From the NCBI GenBank assembly GCA_041392855.1, contig JAWKLD010000001.1:2280001-2344000 (forward strand): 64,000 nt of DNA. Reading direction: 5' to 3'. The notes under the pieces are model-generated. The model ran no database searches, was not told the origin of the DNA, and saw nothing but the letters and a program-made list of their open reading frames with translations. This stretch comes from Flavipsychrobacter sp. (GTDB lineage Bacteria > Bacteroidota > Bacteroidia > Chitinophagales > Chitinophagaceae). The position numbers and the translations under genes are program-made. Below, in pieces: positions 1 through 8,398 of the stretch (position 1 is its first letter; each line of letters begins with the position of its first letter).

Positions 1-701
1 CTTCTCCTGAATTTGAAGGTGCACAAATAGCAATAGGGAAGGTTACATCTACCCCAGAAGGAGACAATAATGCCATAGTTAGTTTTCAGTTTGATGTGAA
101 AAACTATGAGCTTATGAACCAGACCAACGATGCTGAGGCCAAAATGTGTGCTAACTCAGAAAAAGGGCAACATATTCACTTTATACTAGACAACGAACCA
201 TATGCCGCTCTTTATAAGCCAGAGCATCAAGTGACATTAGCTAAAAATAGTGAGCACTATTTGTTAGCTTTTTTATCTCGTTCATACCACGAAAGCATTA
301 AGACTAAAGGTGCTAGCCTTGTCTATCATTTCAAAGTAGATGAAAATGGCACAATACAAGAACTAGACCCTCCTACAGAACCTATGTTGTTCTACAGCAG
401 ACCAAAGGGCACCTATGTAGGCCAAAATAATACTGACAATCTTTTATTTGACTTTTTCCTTTGGAATACTGAAATAAGTGAGGATGGTAACCATGTAATG
501 GCGCATATAAAAGGGAATGCTGTAGACACTACTATAGTAGTAACTAACTGGAAGTCTTACTTCTTAAATAACATGCCTCTAGGCGAGCAAACTATAGAGT
601 TAACACTTGTAGACAAAGATGGCAATAAAATTGAGGGGGCTATGACAAATGTAACTCGAGCATATACTCTAGCTGCTGAAGAACCTTTACCAGCGGAATA
701 A
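1..701 (+). CDS. Unknown protein, 5' end outside the window
   Basis: The reading frame is open from the first bases, so the GTG at 96 is only an internal codon and the true start lies upstream. About 233 residues are visible. They are hydrophilic and beta-strand rich, with no membrane segment in the visible part and an acidic C-terminus ending EEPLPAE. I recognise no catalytic motif or family. The regular strand and turn pattern (TFxxD-like turns, NNTDN, DKDGNK) suits an exported beta-sandwich protein, but this is inference. A hairpin terminator follows at once, and the next gene converges on it. Confidence 0.7.
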   Translation, partial: SPEFEGAQIAIGKVTSTPEGDNNAIVSFQFDVKNYELMNQTNDAEAKMCANSEKGQHIHFILDNEPYAALYKPEHQVTLAKNSEHYLLAFLSRSYHESIKTKGASLVYHFKVDENGTIQELDPPTEPMLFYSRPKGTYVGQNNTDNLLFDFFLWNTEISEDGNHVMAHIKGNAVDTTIVVTNWKSYFLNNMPLGEQTIELTLVDKDGNKIEGAMTNVTRAYTLAAEEPLPAE

Positions 702-720
702 CAAAACATTCAAATACCTA

Positions 721-754
721 AAATAGCTGGACAGGTCTGTTCAGCTATTTTTTT
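721..754 (+). terminator. Rho-independent terminator between convergent genes
   Basis: Perfect 9-bp stem AAATAGCTG (721-729) with CAGCTATTT (742-750), then a run of seven T. The loop can fold further (ACA/TGT). It ends the unknown gene at 701. The A-rich start of the stem may let it work for the leftward amidohydrolase gene ending at 757 as well. Confidence 0.8.
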
Positions 755-756
755 GC

Positions 757-1902
757 CTAAAGGACTACAACTTCATCTTTGCTTAAATCCTTTATTAGCA
801 ACAATCCAGGCTTTTTACTTACTTCTATGCTACCTATCTCATTATCCATTTGCAATGCTTTGGCACCATTATACGTAGCCCATTTCAGCAAATCATCCCA
901 ATCTGCTGCCAAATAATTCTTCTTAATTGTTTGGAGCTCAGCTAATATAGATAGTTGATGATTAGATGCCAGACTATCGGTACCAATACAAATAGTGCTA
1001 TCTCTCAATAAAGAGATATCTGGCAACCTATTTTCTATATACATGTTAGCGTTAGGGCACAAGCACCAATACAATTCATTAAACTTTTGTTCAGTCTGCT
1101 TTATATCCTCACCCGTACTATAAGTATTATGTACTAGTATAACAGGGTGTGAGTTTGACAGCCAACCGCTATAAGTGGCCAATGAGCTTTTATTGGACGG
1201 TTTGAAAAAATTATCGTCTATACCCATACCATGTAACATAGACTGAAAAGCACCCTTCTTTTCCTTGTAATACTCATCTTCAGCAGCGCACTCTTGATTA
1301 TGAATGGATAGCAAGGAATCTTTTTCAAAACCATCTATTAAGGCAAACAGCTGTTCAGATACCGAATAAGGAGCATGAGGCACTATTGACTGATTAAGTA
1401 ACTTACCCTCTTGCTTTTGTGCACAAAATGCATGATACACCGCCATTGCATAATCAAACTGACGCTGGGGACTATCAGTAAACCCAATACTCTCTACAAA
1501 ACTGTGGAAATGCATTTTGTTTTGAACACGCAAGTCCTGTGTATCGGAGGTGTTGGTAATATCACCTATAGCTACAATACCCTTTTCCTGTAACTCTTTA
1601 AACGCCTTATGTCTTGCAGTTATTTTTTGTTCCTCAGTATAGTTGTTCCTTGTACTATTTACTTGCTCTAAAAAGGGCACCAAACCTGTTTTCTCAGGCA
1701 CGGCACCTTTCATATGTGATAACTCCAAATGACAGTGCACATTAACAAACCCTGGACATATAATACCATCATAATAGGTCACTTCTTCTTCAGGAACATC
1801 ATCATGTATTGCAGCGATACTTCCATCGTCTGCTACTTCCAATACTGTACCCCTGGGCATCCACCCTAGTCCATCGTGTATACGTGTTGCACTAATGAGC
1901 AT
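757..1902 (-). CDS. Amidohydrolase family protein, possible aminodeoxyfutalosine deaminase
   Basis: The 381-residue protein has the metal-dependent amidohydrolase layout. There is a short N-terminal beta-sandwich piece, then the metal motif HCH at residues 56-58 (GFVNVHCHLELSH), further His ligands in VPHAPYS, SIHNQE and VHNTYS, and the catalytic Asp in CIGTDSLASN. The family includes cytosine/adenosine deaminases and chlorohydrolases. The HCHLELSH form is common in the Bacteroidota enzymes assigned to aminodeoxyfutalosine deamination in the futalosine menaquinone route, which is a tentative assignment here. The stop is 2 bases after the start of the downstream gene region at 1905, so it probably follows the pseudouridine synthase gene in one transcript. 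Confidence 0.75.
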   Translation of the reverse strand: MLISATRIHDGLGWMPRGTVLEVADDGSIAAIHDDVPEEEVTYYDGIICPGFVNVHCHLELSHMKGAVPEKTGLVPFLEQVNSTRNNYTEEQKITARHKAFKELQEKGIVAIGDITNTSDTQDLRVQNKMHFHSFVESIGFTDSPQRQFDYAMAVYHAFCAQKQEGKLLNQSIVPHAPYSVSEQLFALIDGFEKDSLLSIHNQECAAEDEYYKEKKGAFQSMLHGMGIDDNFFKPSNKSSLATYSGWLSNSHPVILVHNTYSTGEDIKQTEQKFNELYWCLCPNANMYIENRLPDISLLRDSTICIGTDSLASNHQLSILAELQTIKKNYLAADWDDLLKWATYNGAKALQMDNEIGSIEVSKKPGLLLIKDLSKDEVVVL

Positions 1903-1904
1903 AT

Positions 1905-2861
1905 CTAAGATTTAAAATGTTTCAACCTGATAACCTCTTTCTCATTAAGCTGACGCCATTTTCCTCGAGGTATATTTTTCTTGGTCAACCCCGCATACAT
2001 CACTCTATCCAGCTTTGTCACATTATATCCTAAATGTTCAAATATCCTACGTACGATCCTGTTTCTCCCACTATGTATCTCCAAGCCTATCTCATTTTTG
2101 TTGGCTAAATAGGCTAGAGCATCTACTTGTATTGGCCCATCCTCCAACTCCAAACCAGACATTATTTCATCAAAATGAGCCTTAGTGACTTGCTTATCCA
2201 AAGTAACTTGATATATCTTTTTAATATTATACTTAGGATGAGATAGTTTCTGTGCTAGATCTCCATCATTAGTTAATAATAACAACCCTGTTGTTTGCCT
2301 ATCTAGCCTCCCTACAGGATATACACGCTGTTCCACTCCCATTACTAGTGCCATAACCGTTTTACGGTTTTTAGGGTCGTCAGTAGTTGTTATATAGTCT
2401 TTAGGTTTATTCAGCAGTATATATACTAGATCTTTTTGTGGTTTTAGTTCTTTTCCACTCATTGTTACCTTGTCTTCCTCCAAAACTCTATATCCAGGAG
2501 TTTTCATTACCTTCCCATTCACCAATACTTTACCCTCTTTAATGATTTCAGCTGCCTCTCTACGGCTAGATAAACCACTATGGGCCAAGTACTTATTCAG
2601 CGGCATTGGCTCAAACTTCTTTTCAGGTCTTCTACCTCTATACACATCTTTAGTCACCTCCCTTTTTTCAAAAGACGGTTTCTCTTTTCTAACCTTATCT
2701 TGCTCACTAAACTCTTTAGGCGAAAAGGTGCCTGACCTTCGTCTTGCAGTACTACCTTTCTTCTCACTAAATTCTTCTTTACCTGTTGCTTTCTTTGATT
2801 CCCAAGGTGGTAATTGCTTTTTAGCACTGCGACTACTTGTAAAAGATGGTTTCTTTTTCAT
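1905..2861 (-). CDS. Pseudouridine synthase, RsuA/RluB family
   Basis: The protein makes pseudouridine in rRNA, most likely 23S (RluB-like). I use the ATG at 2861 (318 aa), which begins MKKKPSF. The frame is open to 2954, but the extra 31 residues are hydrophobic and unlike the family, and they would cover the putative promoter. Residues 1-85 are a very basic, low-complexity tail (Lys, Arg, Ser, Glu), common in Bacteroidota homologues. An S4 RNA-binding domain follows (PLNKYLAHSGLSSRREA). The catalytic domain carries the Asp motif GRLDRQTTGLLLLTNDG and the RsuA-type GRNRIVRRIFEHLGY. Divergent from the sigma factor gene at 2971. Confidence 0.88.
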   Translation of the reverse strand: MKKKPSFTSSRSAKKQLPPWESKKATGKEEFSEKKGSTARRRSGTFSPKEFSEQDKVRKEKPSFEKREVTKDVYRGRRPEKKFEPMPLNKYLAHSGLSSRREAAEIIKEGKVLVNGKVMKTPGYRVLEEDKVTMSGKELKPQKDLVYILLNKPKDYITTTDDPKNRKTVMALVMGVEQRVYPVGRLDRQTTGLLLLTNDGDLAQKLSHPKYNIKKIYQVTLDKQVTKAHFDEIMSGLELEDGPIQVDALAYLANKNEIGLEIHSGRNRIVRRIFEHLGYNVTKLDRVMYAGLTKKNIPRGKWRQLNEKEVIRLKHFKS

Positions 2862-2880
2862 TCTAATATATATGAGTCTG

Positions 2881-2888
2881 TAAAGGTA
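2881..2888 (-). promoter_or_regulatory. Possible -7 element for the pseudouridine synthase gene
   Basis: On the minus strand this reads TACCTTTA, seven of eight matches to the Bacteroidota TAnnTTTG element. No well-spaced -33 TTG was found. It lies about 20 bases before the ATG at 2861 and would fall inside the gene if the longer start at 2954 were used. Confidence 0.25.
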
Positions 2889-2970
2889 CAACCTTTGTAA
2901 ACCAATCATGAAAAAATAAAATATAGGAAAGTTTGTAACTTTTTCTCTGAACACACGATTTAATAACTGA

Positions 2971-3453
2971 ATGAAGCCAAAGGATTACAACGCTTGCGTG
3001 AAAGAGTGGGCTGATGCACTTTTCCGATTTGCCTTAAAATGTACAGGCAATGAGGAAGACGCTCGCGATGTGATTCAAAATAGCTTCGCTGTTTTATGGC
3101 AAAAAAAGGATGACGTTTTACCTGAAAAAGCTAAAGCCTTTTTGTTTCAGGTTGCCTACAGACAGTCTATAGATCTATATAGAAAATATAACAGAATAAC
3201 ACACAATGACGAGATAGAAGATTATAGACAAGTAGAGCAGCCTAATACGGAATTGAAAAGAATACTAGAACGTGCATTGACACAACTTGATGAGCAGTCT
3301 AGAGCATTAGTTTTACTTAAAGACTATGAAGGGTATAAATATGACGAAATAGCACGAATAACGGAATTATCAGAAGCGCAGGTAAAAGTATATCTGCATA
3401 GAGCAAGGAAGAAGCTAAAACAATATTTAGTAAGTGTAGAAAATGTGATATAG
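2971..3453 (+). CDS. ECF-type RNA polymerase sigma factor
   Basis: The 160-residue protein has region 2 near residues 12-45 (ALFRFALKCTGNEEDARDVI) and region 4 near 105-155 (LDEQSRALVLLKDYEGYKYDEIA then the helix-turn-helix SEAQVKVYLHRARKKL). The length is normal for a group 4 sigma factor. It would redirect RNA polymerase to a small regulon. The following gene, two bases on, encodes a membrane protein with the form of an anti-sigma factor, and the third gene encodes an exported protein, so the three are probably one regulated unit. Confidence 0.9.
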   Translation: MKPKDYNACVKEWADALFRFALKCTGNEEDARDVIQNSFAVLWQKKDDVLPEKAKAFLFQVAYRQSIDLYRKYNRITHNDEIEDYRQVEQPNTELKRILERALTQLDEQSRALVLLKDYEGYKYDEIARITELSEAQVKVYLHRARKKLKQYLVSVENVI

Positions 3454-3455
3454 AT

Positions 3456-4280
3456 ATGGTAACAAAAGAAAATTTTGAAGAGTATGCGCTACTGTATGTA
3501 GACAAAGAACTAACTAAAGCTGAGGAGAAGGCTTTATTAGACTTTGTAGCATTGCACCCTGAGTTCAAGGCCGAACTACAAGCCTATACCGCTACTATCT
3601 TGATACCTGATAATAATATCAGCTTCTCCAATAAAGAGGCACTACTACAAGAAGAGCCTAAAACAGGGATTATCAATCTTAGTAGCTACAAAATATACTA
3701 TGCCATGGCTGCGGGTATCCTTGCATTATTATTCGTTCTATTTTTAAATAAAAATACTGTTGAAACTAAGACTATAGCTCAAAACAACACCAAACTAAAT
3801 ACAACTAAGCTCAGCAGCCCTATAAACACCCTTAATGAAGTAGAAAAAGAGTCTACTACCAAAGTAATAGTTGCACGTACCAAGTCTACACCTCAAATAC
3901 ATCAGCAAGAGGAGGATTTAAATAATGTGCACCCTTTACCATCAGCAAAGGAAGTTACTATTGACGAAGTACCTAGTAGATTAAACATGGTTGCCCACGG
4001 CATAAAAGGGGTTGAAGAAACTGACATTGCGGCTTTAGACCTAAAGCCAATACCAGCTACACCATCCTACACACCAACATTAATTGAAGCAACACCAGGC
4101 TATTTTGCAGACAATGTAGCTCCATTATTTGCACTTAATGAAAGTGCATCAGGACTTACGGAACTCAGCAAAGTAGTTACTAATAAAATAAGTGATGTAA
4201 GAGCTACTGCAAAACAGTTAAAAGGCTCTGATGTAAAAATAAAAATTGGGAATAAAGAAATATTAATTGCAAAACTTTAA
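3456..4280 (+). CDS. Putative membrane anti-sigma factor
   Basis: The 274-residue protein starts with a helical cytoplasmic segment (residues 1-50, NFEEYALLYVDKELTKAEE) of the kind that binds ECF sigma factors. It has one membrane segment near residues 85-102 (YAMAAGILALLFVLFL), then a long polar Thr/Ser/Pro-rich part. There is no HxxxCxxC zinc motif, so it is not a ZAS-type anti-sigma factor. The role is inferred mainly from position: it begins 2 bases after the sigma factor stop and is surely co-transcribed. The C-terminal part resembles no family I know. Confidence 0.65.
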   Translation: MVTKENFEEYALLYVDKELTKAEEKALLDFVALHPEFKAELQAYTATILIPDNNISFSNKEALLQEEPKTGIINLSSYKIYYAMAAGILALLFVLFLNKNTVETKTIAQNNTKLNTTKLSSPINTLNEVEKESTTKVIVARTKSTPQIHQQEEDLNNVHPLPSAKEVTIDEVPSRLNMVAHGIKGVEETDIAALDLKPIPATPSYTPTLIEATPGYFADNVAPLFALNESASGLTELSKVVTNKISDVRATAKQLKGSDVKIKIGNKEILIAKL

Positions 4281-4293
4281 TAATTAATCGATC

Positions 4294-5115
4294 ATGTATA
4301 TAAAAAGGATATCTAGCTTACTAGCTTGTTGTTTATTTATTATCAATACAGCTTATGCTCAAAAAGAAAAAGGTGAAAATAATAGTGCCAGCATTTCTAT
4401 AGGCAGTGGAGGTATTGAGGTAAGTAAGGACAAGAAAAAAGATAAAAAAGAAGAAGCTTTTAATGTAAAGTTTGGAGGTGTCGATATAGGCATCATATCT
4501 CTTCAAGACCAAACTAACTATAATAGTACAGCAGCTCAAAGCTTTTTGAACGTTCCACAAGCTTCAAGAAATGAGAACCTCTTTGACCTTAACTCAGGCA
4601 AGTCTATAAATGTGAATGTGTGGCTTGTAGAAGCTGGTTGGAATTTGCTGAAAAAGTATGAGCGACAAAAGATTATCATAAGTTCAGGTGTAGGTCTGCA
4701 GATGTACAACTTCCGTTTCAATAAACAGATAACATATACTAATGAAACTGTACCTAGCTTACATTTAGACACTTTGGCTCATCTTACTAAAAATAAACTT
4801 GGGTTTACCTTCTTAAGCGTACCGCTCAATTTGACGTTTAAAACTAAAGCTGGTAAAAAAACATGGTTAGTATATGGTATAGGGGCAACCGGTGGTTATA
4901 GAATTGCGTCGTGGACCAAGCAAATATCTCCTGAAAGAGGCAAGCAAAAAAACAGAGACCCTTTTAACTTTAATGATTTTAATGCCTGTCTTACGGCACA
5001 AGTGGGCTTAGACGGCTATTTTAGACTATATACGTCTTATCAAATCACTCCTCTTCACGAAACTGCACTAACACAATACCCTCTTAGTATTGGTATAAGA
5101 ATAGGTGGTATCTAA
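4294..5115 (+). CDS. Exported protein of unknown function, probable outer membrane beta-barrel
   Basis: The 273-residue protein has a signal peptide (residues 1-22, SLLACCLFIINTAYAQ, cleavage after YA). A short Lys/Glu-rich stretch follows (KKDKKEEAF), then alternating hydrophobic strands with aromatic girdles (VWLVEAGWNLL, IIISSGVGLQMYNF, TWLVYGIGATGGY). It ends in a strand, QYPLSIGIRIGGI. This pattern suits the PorT/OmpW-like small barrels of Bacteroidota. It is the third gene of the sigma/anti-sigma unit, 13 bases after the second, and may be its effector or sensor. No enzymatic motif is seen. Confidence 0.7.
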   Translation: MYIKRISSLLACCLFIINTAYAQKEKGENNSASISIGSGGIEVSKDKKKDKKEEAFNVKFGGVDIGIISLQDQTNYNSTAAQSFLNVPQASRNENLFDLNSGKSINVNVWLVEAGWNLLKKYERQKIIISSGVGLQMYNFRFNKQITYTNETVPSLHLDTLAHLTKNKLGFTFLSVPLNLTFKTKAGKKTWLVYGIGATGGYRIASWTKQISPERGKQKNRDPFNFNDFNACLTAQVGLDGYFRLYTSYQITPLHETALTQYPLSIGIRIGGI

Positions 5116-5124
5116 GTAATATGT

Positions 5125-5160
5125 AATAAAAAAGGCGGACTAAAGTCCGCCTTTTTTATT
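5125..5160. terminator. Bidirectional rho-independent terminator
   Basis: Perfect 16-bp stem (5125-5140 with 5145-5160) around a TAAA loop, G+C-rich in the middle (GGCGGAC/GTCCGCC) with A and T runs on the flanks, so it works in both directions. It ends the sigma-factor operon. The stop codon of the leftward Hpt gene (5159-5161) overlaps its last bases. Confidence 0.92.
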
Positions 5161-5572
5161 ATTCATCATCTTCTTCAAGCTTAGGTTCATTTTTATCTCT
5201 TTCTGCCTCCAACAGCGGTAACGCAGCATTAAATGTCTCCAAAAGGCTGTTTAATGTAGTTACTATCTCCTCTTTATTTTCTTTATCGTTCGCCTTATCC
5301 TTTCCTTCATGTATTCCTCTAGCTAATGCTTCAATTTTAGCCATTCCAGGATGCACATCTCTAATCTTAATCACGCCAACACTAGATTTTAGTGCATGAG
5401 CTTGCTTATATATTGCTTCATAGTCTTTTCCCTTTTCTACAAGTTGTTCTAAATTGACAACCCCATCCGGCGTTGTACTTAAGAATATACTTAGAAGTTC
5501 AAACTTGTATATTGAATCTCCACCTGACAGCTCTTCTAAAAAGCCAAAATCAACTATTGGTTGCTCACTCAT
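5159..5572 (-). CDS. Histidine phosphotransfer (Hpt) domain protein
   Basis: The 137-residue protein is a single Hpt four-helix bundle. The phosphoryl-accepting His is residue 59 in the motif AHALKSSVGVIKI. Stand-alone Hpt proteins shuttle phosphate between a hybrid histidine kinase and a response regulator, usually encoded elsewhere when none is adjacent. The C-terminal 15 residues are highly acidic (EPKLEEDDE). No kinase or receiver gene lies in this window, so the partner is unknown. The A+T-rich region upstream (5573-5840) is shared with the divergent CapD-type gene. Confidence 0.85.
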   Translation of the reverse strand: MSEQPIVDFGFLEELSGGDSIYKFELLSIFLSTTPDGVVNLEQLVEKGKDYEAIYKQAHALKSSVGVIKIRDVHPGMAKIEALARGIHEGKDKANDKENKEEIVTTLNSLLETFNAALPLLEAERDKNEPKLEEDDE

Positions 5573-5745
5573 ACTACAAAGATGGTTATTTATTGATAAA
5601 TATTATATAGCATACAATATCATATAAATATATTTTATACTAAAATACTACATCTATAAATATATGAATAACAATAACATAATGGAAAAATCTGCTATTT
5701 AGTATAAGTAATAATAATTTATCGCAAAAAATCTGTTGTGTTTAT

Positions 5746-5753
5746 TACTTTTG
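5746..5753 (+). promoter_or_regulatory. Possible -7 element for the CapD-type gene
   Basis: TACTTTTG matches the Bacteroidota -7 consensus TAnnTTTG exactly and lies 88 bases before the ATG at 5841. No TTG at the right distance (about 19 bases) upstream was found, so support is partial. The rest of 5573-5840 is very A+T-rich and contains no gene. Confidence 0.35.
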
Positions 5754-5783
5754 TAGTCGTAAGGAAAGGGGTATAATAAAACT

Positions 5784-5827
5784 GCGCTTTAATACTGTAG
5801 ATATTCAAGGTATTACACATAAAGCGC
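5784..5827 (+). promoter_or_regulatory. Inverted repeat in the leader of the CapD-type gene
   Basis: GCGCTTTA (5784-5791) pairs with TAAAGCGC (5820-5827). A nested AATAC (5791-5795) / GTATT (5810-5814) stem sits inside it. In RNA this would form a bulged stem-loop ending 13 bases before the start codon. There is no T run, so it is not a normal terminator. A role in translation control or as a protein-binding site is inference. Confidence 0.5.
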
Positions 5828-5840
5828 TACTATATGTATT

Positions 5841-7772
5841 ATGCAATATAAGATAAGAATATTACCTCGTTGGATTATTTTCACACTCGACCTATTTTAT
5901 ATAGAGTTAAGCATATTCTTTTCTTTCATCTTACGATTTAATTTCAACCTACAAGAGGTCTCTAATTATAATATCTCACTAATACTTGGTATTACATTAG
6001 TATTGAATGCATTGCTTTTTTATATGCTGAAAAGCTATGCGGGTATTATTAGATACACAAATATTGAAGATACCTTTCGGCTATTAATAGTTAACTCTAT
6101 TGCTGCAGTATTCTATTTTTCGATAAATTTTATAGTCAACCATTCTTCAGAAGGCATTAATCTTTTTCCTACTTCTGTCGTTGTAATAAATTTCTTCATT
6201 ACTAATTTTGTATTAATTACTTATAGGCTTCTTGTACGATATAGTTTCAAATTCTATCAACTAGCGCAAGTAGAAAAAGATAAAATAAAAGCTGCAGTAT
6301 ATGATACGGGCGAAAATGGCCTCCAAACAAAGAAAGTAATTAATGACTTTCCTAATAGCGACTTGCAGGTAGTTGCCTTCTTAGACGACTTGTTGAGTAA
6401 AAGCAACAAGCTAATGGAAGGTATACCTATTTATAATACCAAAGAAAGTGGCTTTGAAAAGCTAAAAAATGACGGTGTTGAGTTATTAATAATCGCTAAT
6501 AGAGAAATTCCAAAAGACAAGCTAGTATACCTAGTTGAGACCTGCTTAAAGTATAGTATTAAAGTACAGCAAGTACCTCCAGTGCAGCAGTGGCTTAATG
6601 GTAAGCTAGCTGCTGAACAGCTTAAAGACATCAACATTGAAGAATTACTAGAACGTGAAGTAATTAAGATTGACAATGATAAGATACACTTTGAGCTAAA
6701 GGATAAGAAAATACTAGTTACTGGTGCTGCAGGTTCAATTGGTAGTGAACTTGTTCGTCAACTTATCAAATATAAACCTTCACTGATCATATTATGTGAC
6801 AAGGCGGAAACACCGATGCATGAGTTATACCTTGAAATCAAAGAGTCGCATAAAAATGCTACTATTAAAGCGTATATAGGTGACATCTGTGATAGGGTGA
6901 GGATGGAACACTTGTTTGAAATTTATAACCCAGAAGTGGTGTTCCACGCTGCAGCATATAAGCACGTTCCTTTAATGGAAGACAATCCATCAATTGCCGT
7001 TTTAAACAATGTAAGTGGTACTAAAAATTTGGTTGAGCTGTCTCAGGCAAATGGAGTAGAGAAATTTGTAATGGTTTCAACGGACAAAGCGGTTAACCCT
7101 ACAAACATAATGGGGGCTTCTAAAAGAATTGCTGAGATTTTTACTCAAAGCTATTATAAAGAGCAAGTTAAGGATTATGAAAAAGGTCTTAGTGGTAACC
7201 ACCCTCCAACAAAATTTGTTACCACACGCTTTGGTAATGTATTAGGATCTAATGGCTCTGTTATACCTCGATTTAAGAAGCAGCTAGATGCTGGAGGACC
7301 TATAACGGTTACTCACCCTGAGATTACTAGATATTTCATGACAATCCCTGAAGCATGTCAATTAGTTATTGAGGCTGGTGTAATGGGACAGGGTAGTGAG
7401 ATATTTGTTTTTGATATGGGAGAGCCTGTGAAAATTGTTGACCTTGCTAAAAAGATCATAAGATTAGCAGGTAAAGAACCTGATATTGACATCAAAATAG
7501 TATACACAGGACTAAGACCAGGAGAAAAACTATACGAAGAATTACTCAACAATTCTGAAAACGTAATGCCAACTTATCATGACAAGATAATGATAGCAAA
7601 CGTAGCAGAATATGATTTCAATATTGTAAAAGAAAGAGTTGAAAAACTAATCAATAGCGCTCGTCAGCACTATACTTTAGAAACAGTAGGAATGATAAAA
7701 GACCTAGTACCAGAATATACTAGTACTAATAAAACTTATGCTGACGCTAAAATTAATACCAAAAAGAAATAA
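5841..7772 (+). CDS. Membrane nucleotide-sugar 4,6-dehydratase, CapD/WbpM/PglF family
   Basis: The 643-residue enzyme has four N-terminal membrane helices (about residues 12-130), a first CoA-binding-like Rossmann region (150-270) and a C-terminal SDR domain. NAD-binding motif is VTGAAGSIGSE near residue 293. The catalytic region is STDKAVNPTNIMGASK near 413-428, the altered form typical of UDP-GlcNAc 4,6-dehydratases (inverting or retaining). The expected product is a UDP-4-keto-6-deoxy-HexNAc, the precursor of diNAcBac, FucNAc or QuiNAc. It converges on the polysaccharide operon and almost certainly supplies it. The initiating transferase that could use its product ends 33 bases away. Confidence 0.92.
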   Translation: MQYKIRILPRWIIFTLDLFYIELSIFFSFILRFNFNLQEVSNYNISLILGITLVLNALLFYMLKSYAGIIRYTNIEDTFRLLIVNSIAAVFYFSINFIVNHSSEGINLFPTSVVVINFFITNFVLITYRLLVRYSFKFYQLAQVEKDKIKAAVYDTGENGLQTKKVINDFPNSDLQVVAFLDDLLSKSNKLMEGIPIYNTKESGFEKLKNDGVELLIIANREIPKDKLVYLVETCLKYSIKVQQVPPVQQWLNGKLAAEQLKDINIEELLEREVIKIDNDKIHFELKDKKILVTGAAGSIGSELVRQLIKYKPSLIILCDKAETPMHELYLEIKESHKNATIKAYIGDICDRVRMEHLFEIYNPEVVFHAAAYKHVPLMEDNPSIAVLNNVSGTKNLVELSQANGVEKFVMVSTDKAVNPTNIMGASKRIAEIFTQSYYKEQVKDYEKGLSGNHPPTKFVTTRFGNVLGSNGSVIPRFKKQLDAGGPITVTHPEITRYFMTIPEACQLVIEAGVMGQGSEIFVFDMGEPVKIVDLAKKIIRLAGKEPDIDIKIVYTGLRPGEKLYEELLNNSENVMPTYHDKIMIANVAEYDFNIVKERVEKLINSARQHYTLETVGMIKDLVPEYTSTNKTYADAKINTKKK

Positions 7773-7792
7773 GGAATACCTACAAAAATATC

Positions 7793-7829
7793 AATAGTTA
7801 CTTCCTACTTAGAGGTAACTATTTTTTTT
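7793..7829 (+). terminator. Rho-independent terminator after the CapD-type gene
   Basis: Perfect 9-bp stem AATAGTTAC (7793-7801) with GTAACTATT (7815-7823), followed by an eight-T run (7822-7829). It overlaps the last codons of the leftward sugar transferase gene (stop at 7805-7807). On the minus strand the T run after the stem is weaker (GATATTTTTG), so it may only partly end the 36-kb leftward operon. Confidence 0.8.
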
Positions 7830-8398
7830 GCAGTAAGGAATATTATTAGAAGGTAGTTTCCGATTGTAGGAGAAAGGATATATCTAAGATTCAATCGGAG
7901 TTTTTCAGGCATTATATGATCGATATAATACTGTTCAGGGTTATCTTGTTGCTCCAGTATTTCGTTCTCGTTACTGAATTCTATTGATGCTATATCAGTT
8001 ATTCCAGGACGTACATTTAATACTTTTCTCTGCTCATCGGTATATAGGTCCACATATTTTTTCACTTCAGGTCTTGGGCCTACTACACTCATTTCTCCTG
8101 AAAGCACATTAAACAATTGAGGTAGTTCATCAAGCTTGAACTTACGAAGGTAATAACCCGACTTTGTGATTCTAGGATCTCTTCCCCCAACTGTAAGCAA
8201 ACCCTTTTTATCCGCATCAACATGCATTGAACGGAATTTTAAAAGAAAAAACTCTTTCCCATATCTACCAATCCTAACTTGCCTATAAAAAATAGGTCCT
8301 TTAGAATCTACAATTATCCAAAAACCTAATACTATAAAAAGAGGGCTGAGGATAATTATTCCTATAAGAGACAATATTATATCAAATAGTCTTGTCAT
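7805..8398 (-). CDS. Initiating phosphoglycosyl transferase (bacterial sugar transferase family)
   Basis: The 197-residue protein is a small monotopic phosphoglycosyl transferase, PglC/WcaJ C-terminal type. It moves a sugar-1-phosphate from a UDP-sugar to undecaprenyl phosphate and so starts the repeat unit. It has an N-terminal re-entrant membrane helix (residues 5-28), the family signature GPIFYRQVRIG...KFRSMHVDAD (residues 33-61), and LDELPQLFNVLSGEMSVVGPRPE. It overlaps the aminotransferase gene by 4 bases and is the last gene of the operon. It lacks the long membrane N-terminus of WbaP-type proteins, so a PglC-like substrate (a diNAcBac-type UDP-sugar) is a reasonable guess. Confidence 0.93.
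   Translation of the reverse strand: MTRLFDIILSLIGIIILSPLFIVLGFWIIVDSKGPIFYRQVRIGRYGKEFFLLKFRSMHVDADKKGLLTVGGRDPRITKSGYYLRKFKLDELPQLFNVLSGEMSVVGPRPEVKKYVDLYTDEQRKVLNVRPGITDIASIEFSNENEILEQQDNPEQYYIDHIMPEKLRLNLRYILSPTIGNYLLIIFLTAKKIVTSK

Noticed and set aside
96..98. GTG at 96 as the start of the first gene
   Set aside because: The frame is open to the window edge and the preceding residues continue the same beta-rich pattern.
2862..2954. Longer start for the pseudouridine synthase
   Set aside because: The extra residues are hydrophobic and unlike the family, and the region holds a promoter-like element.
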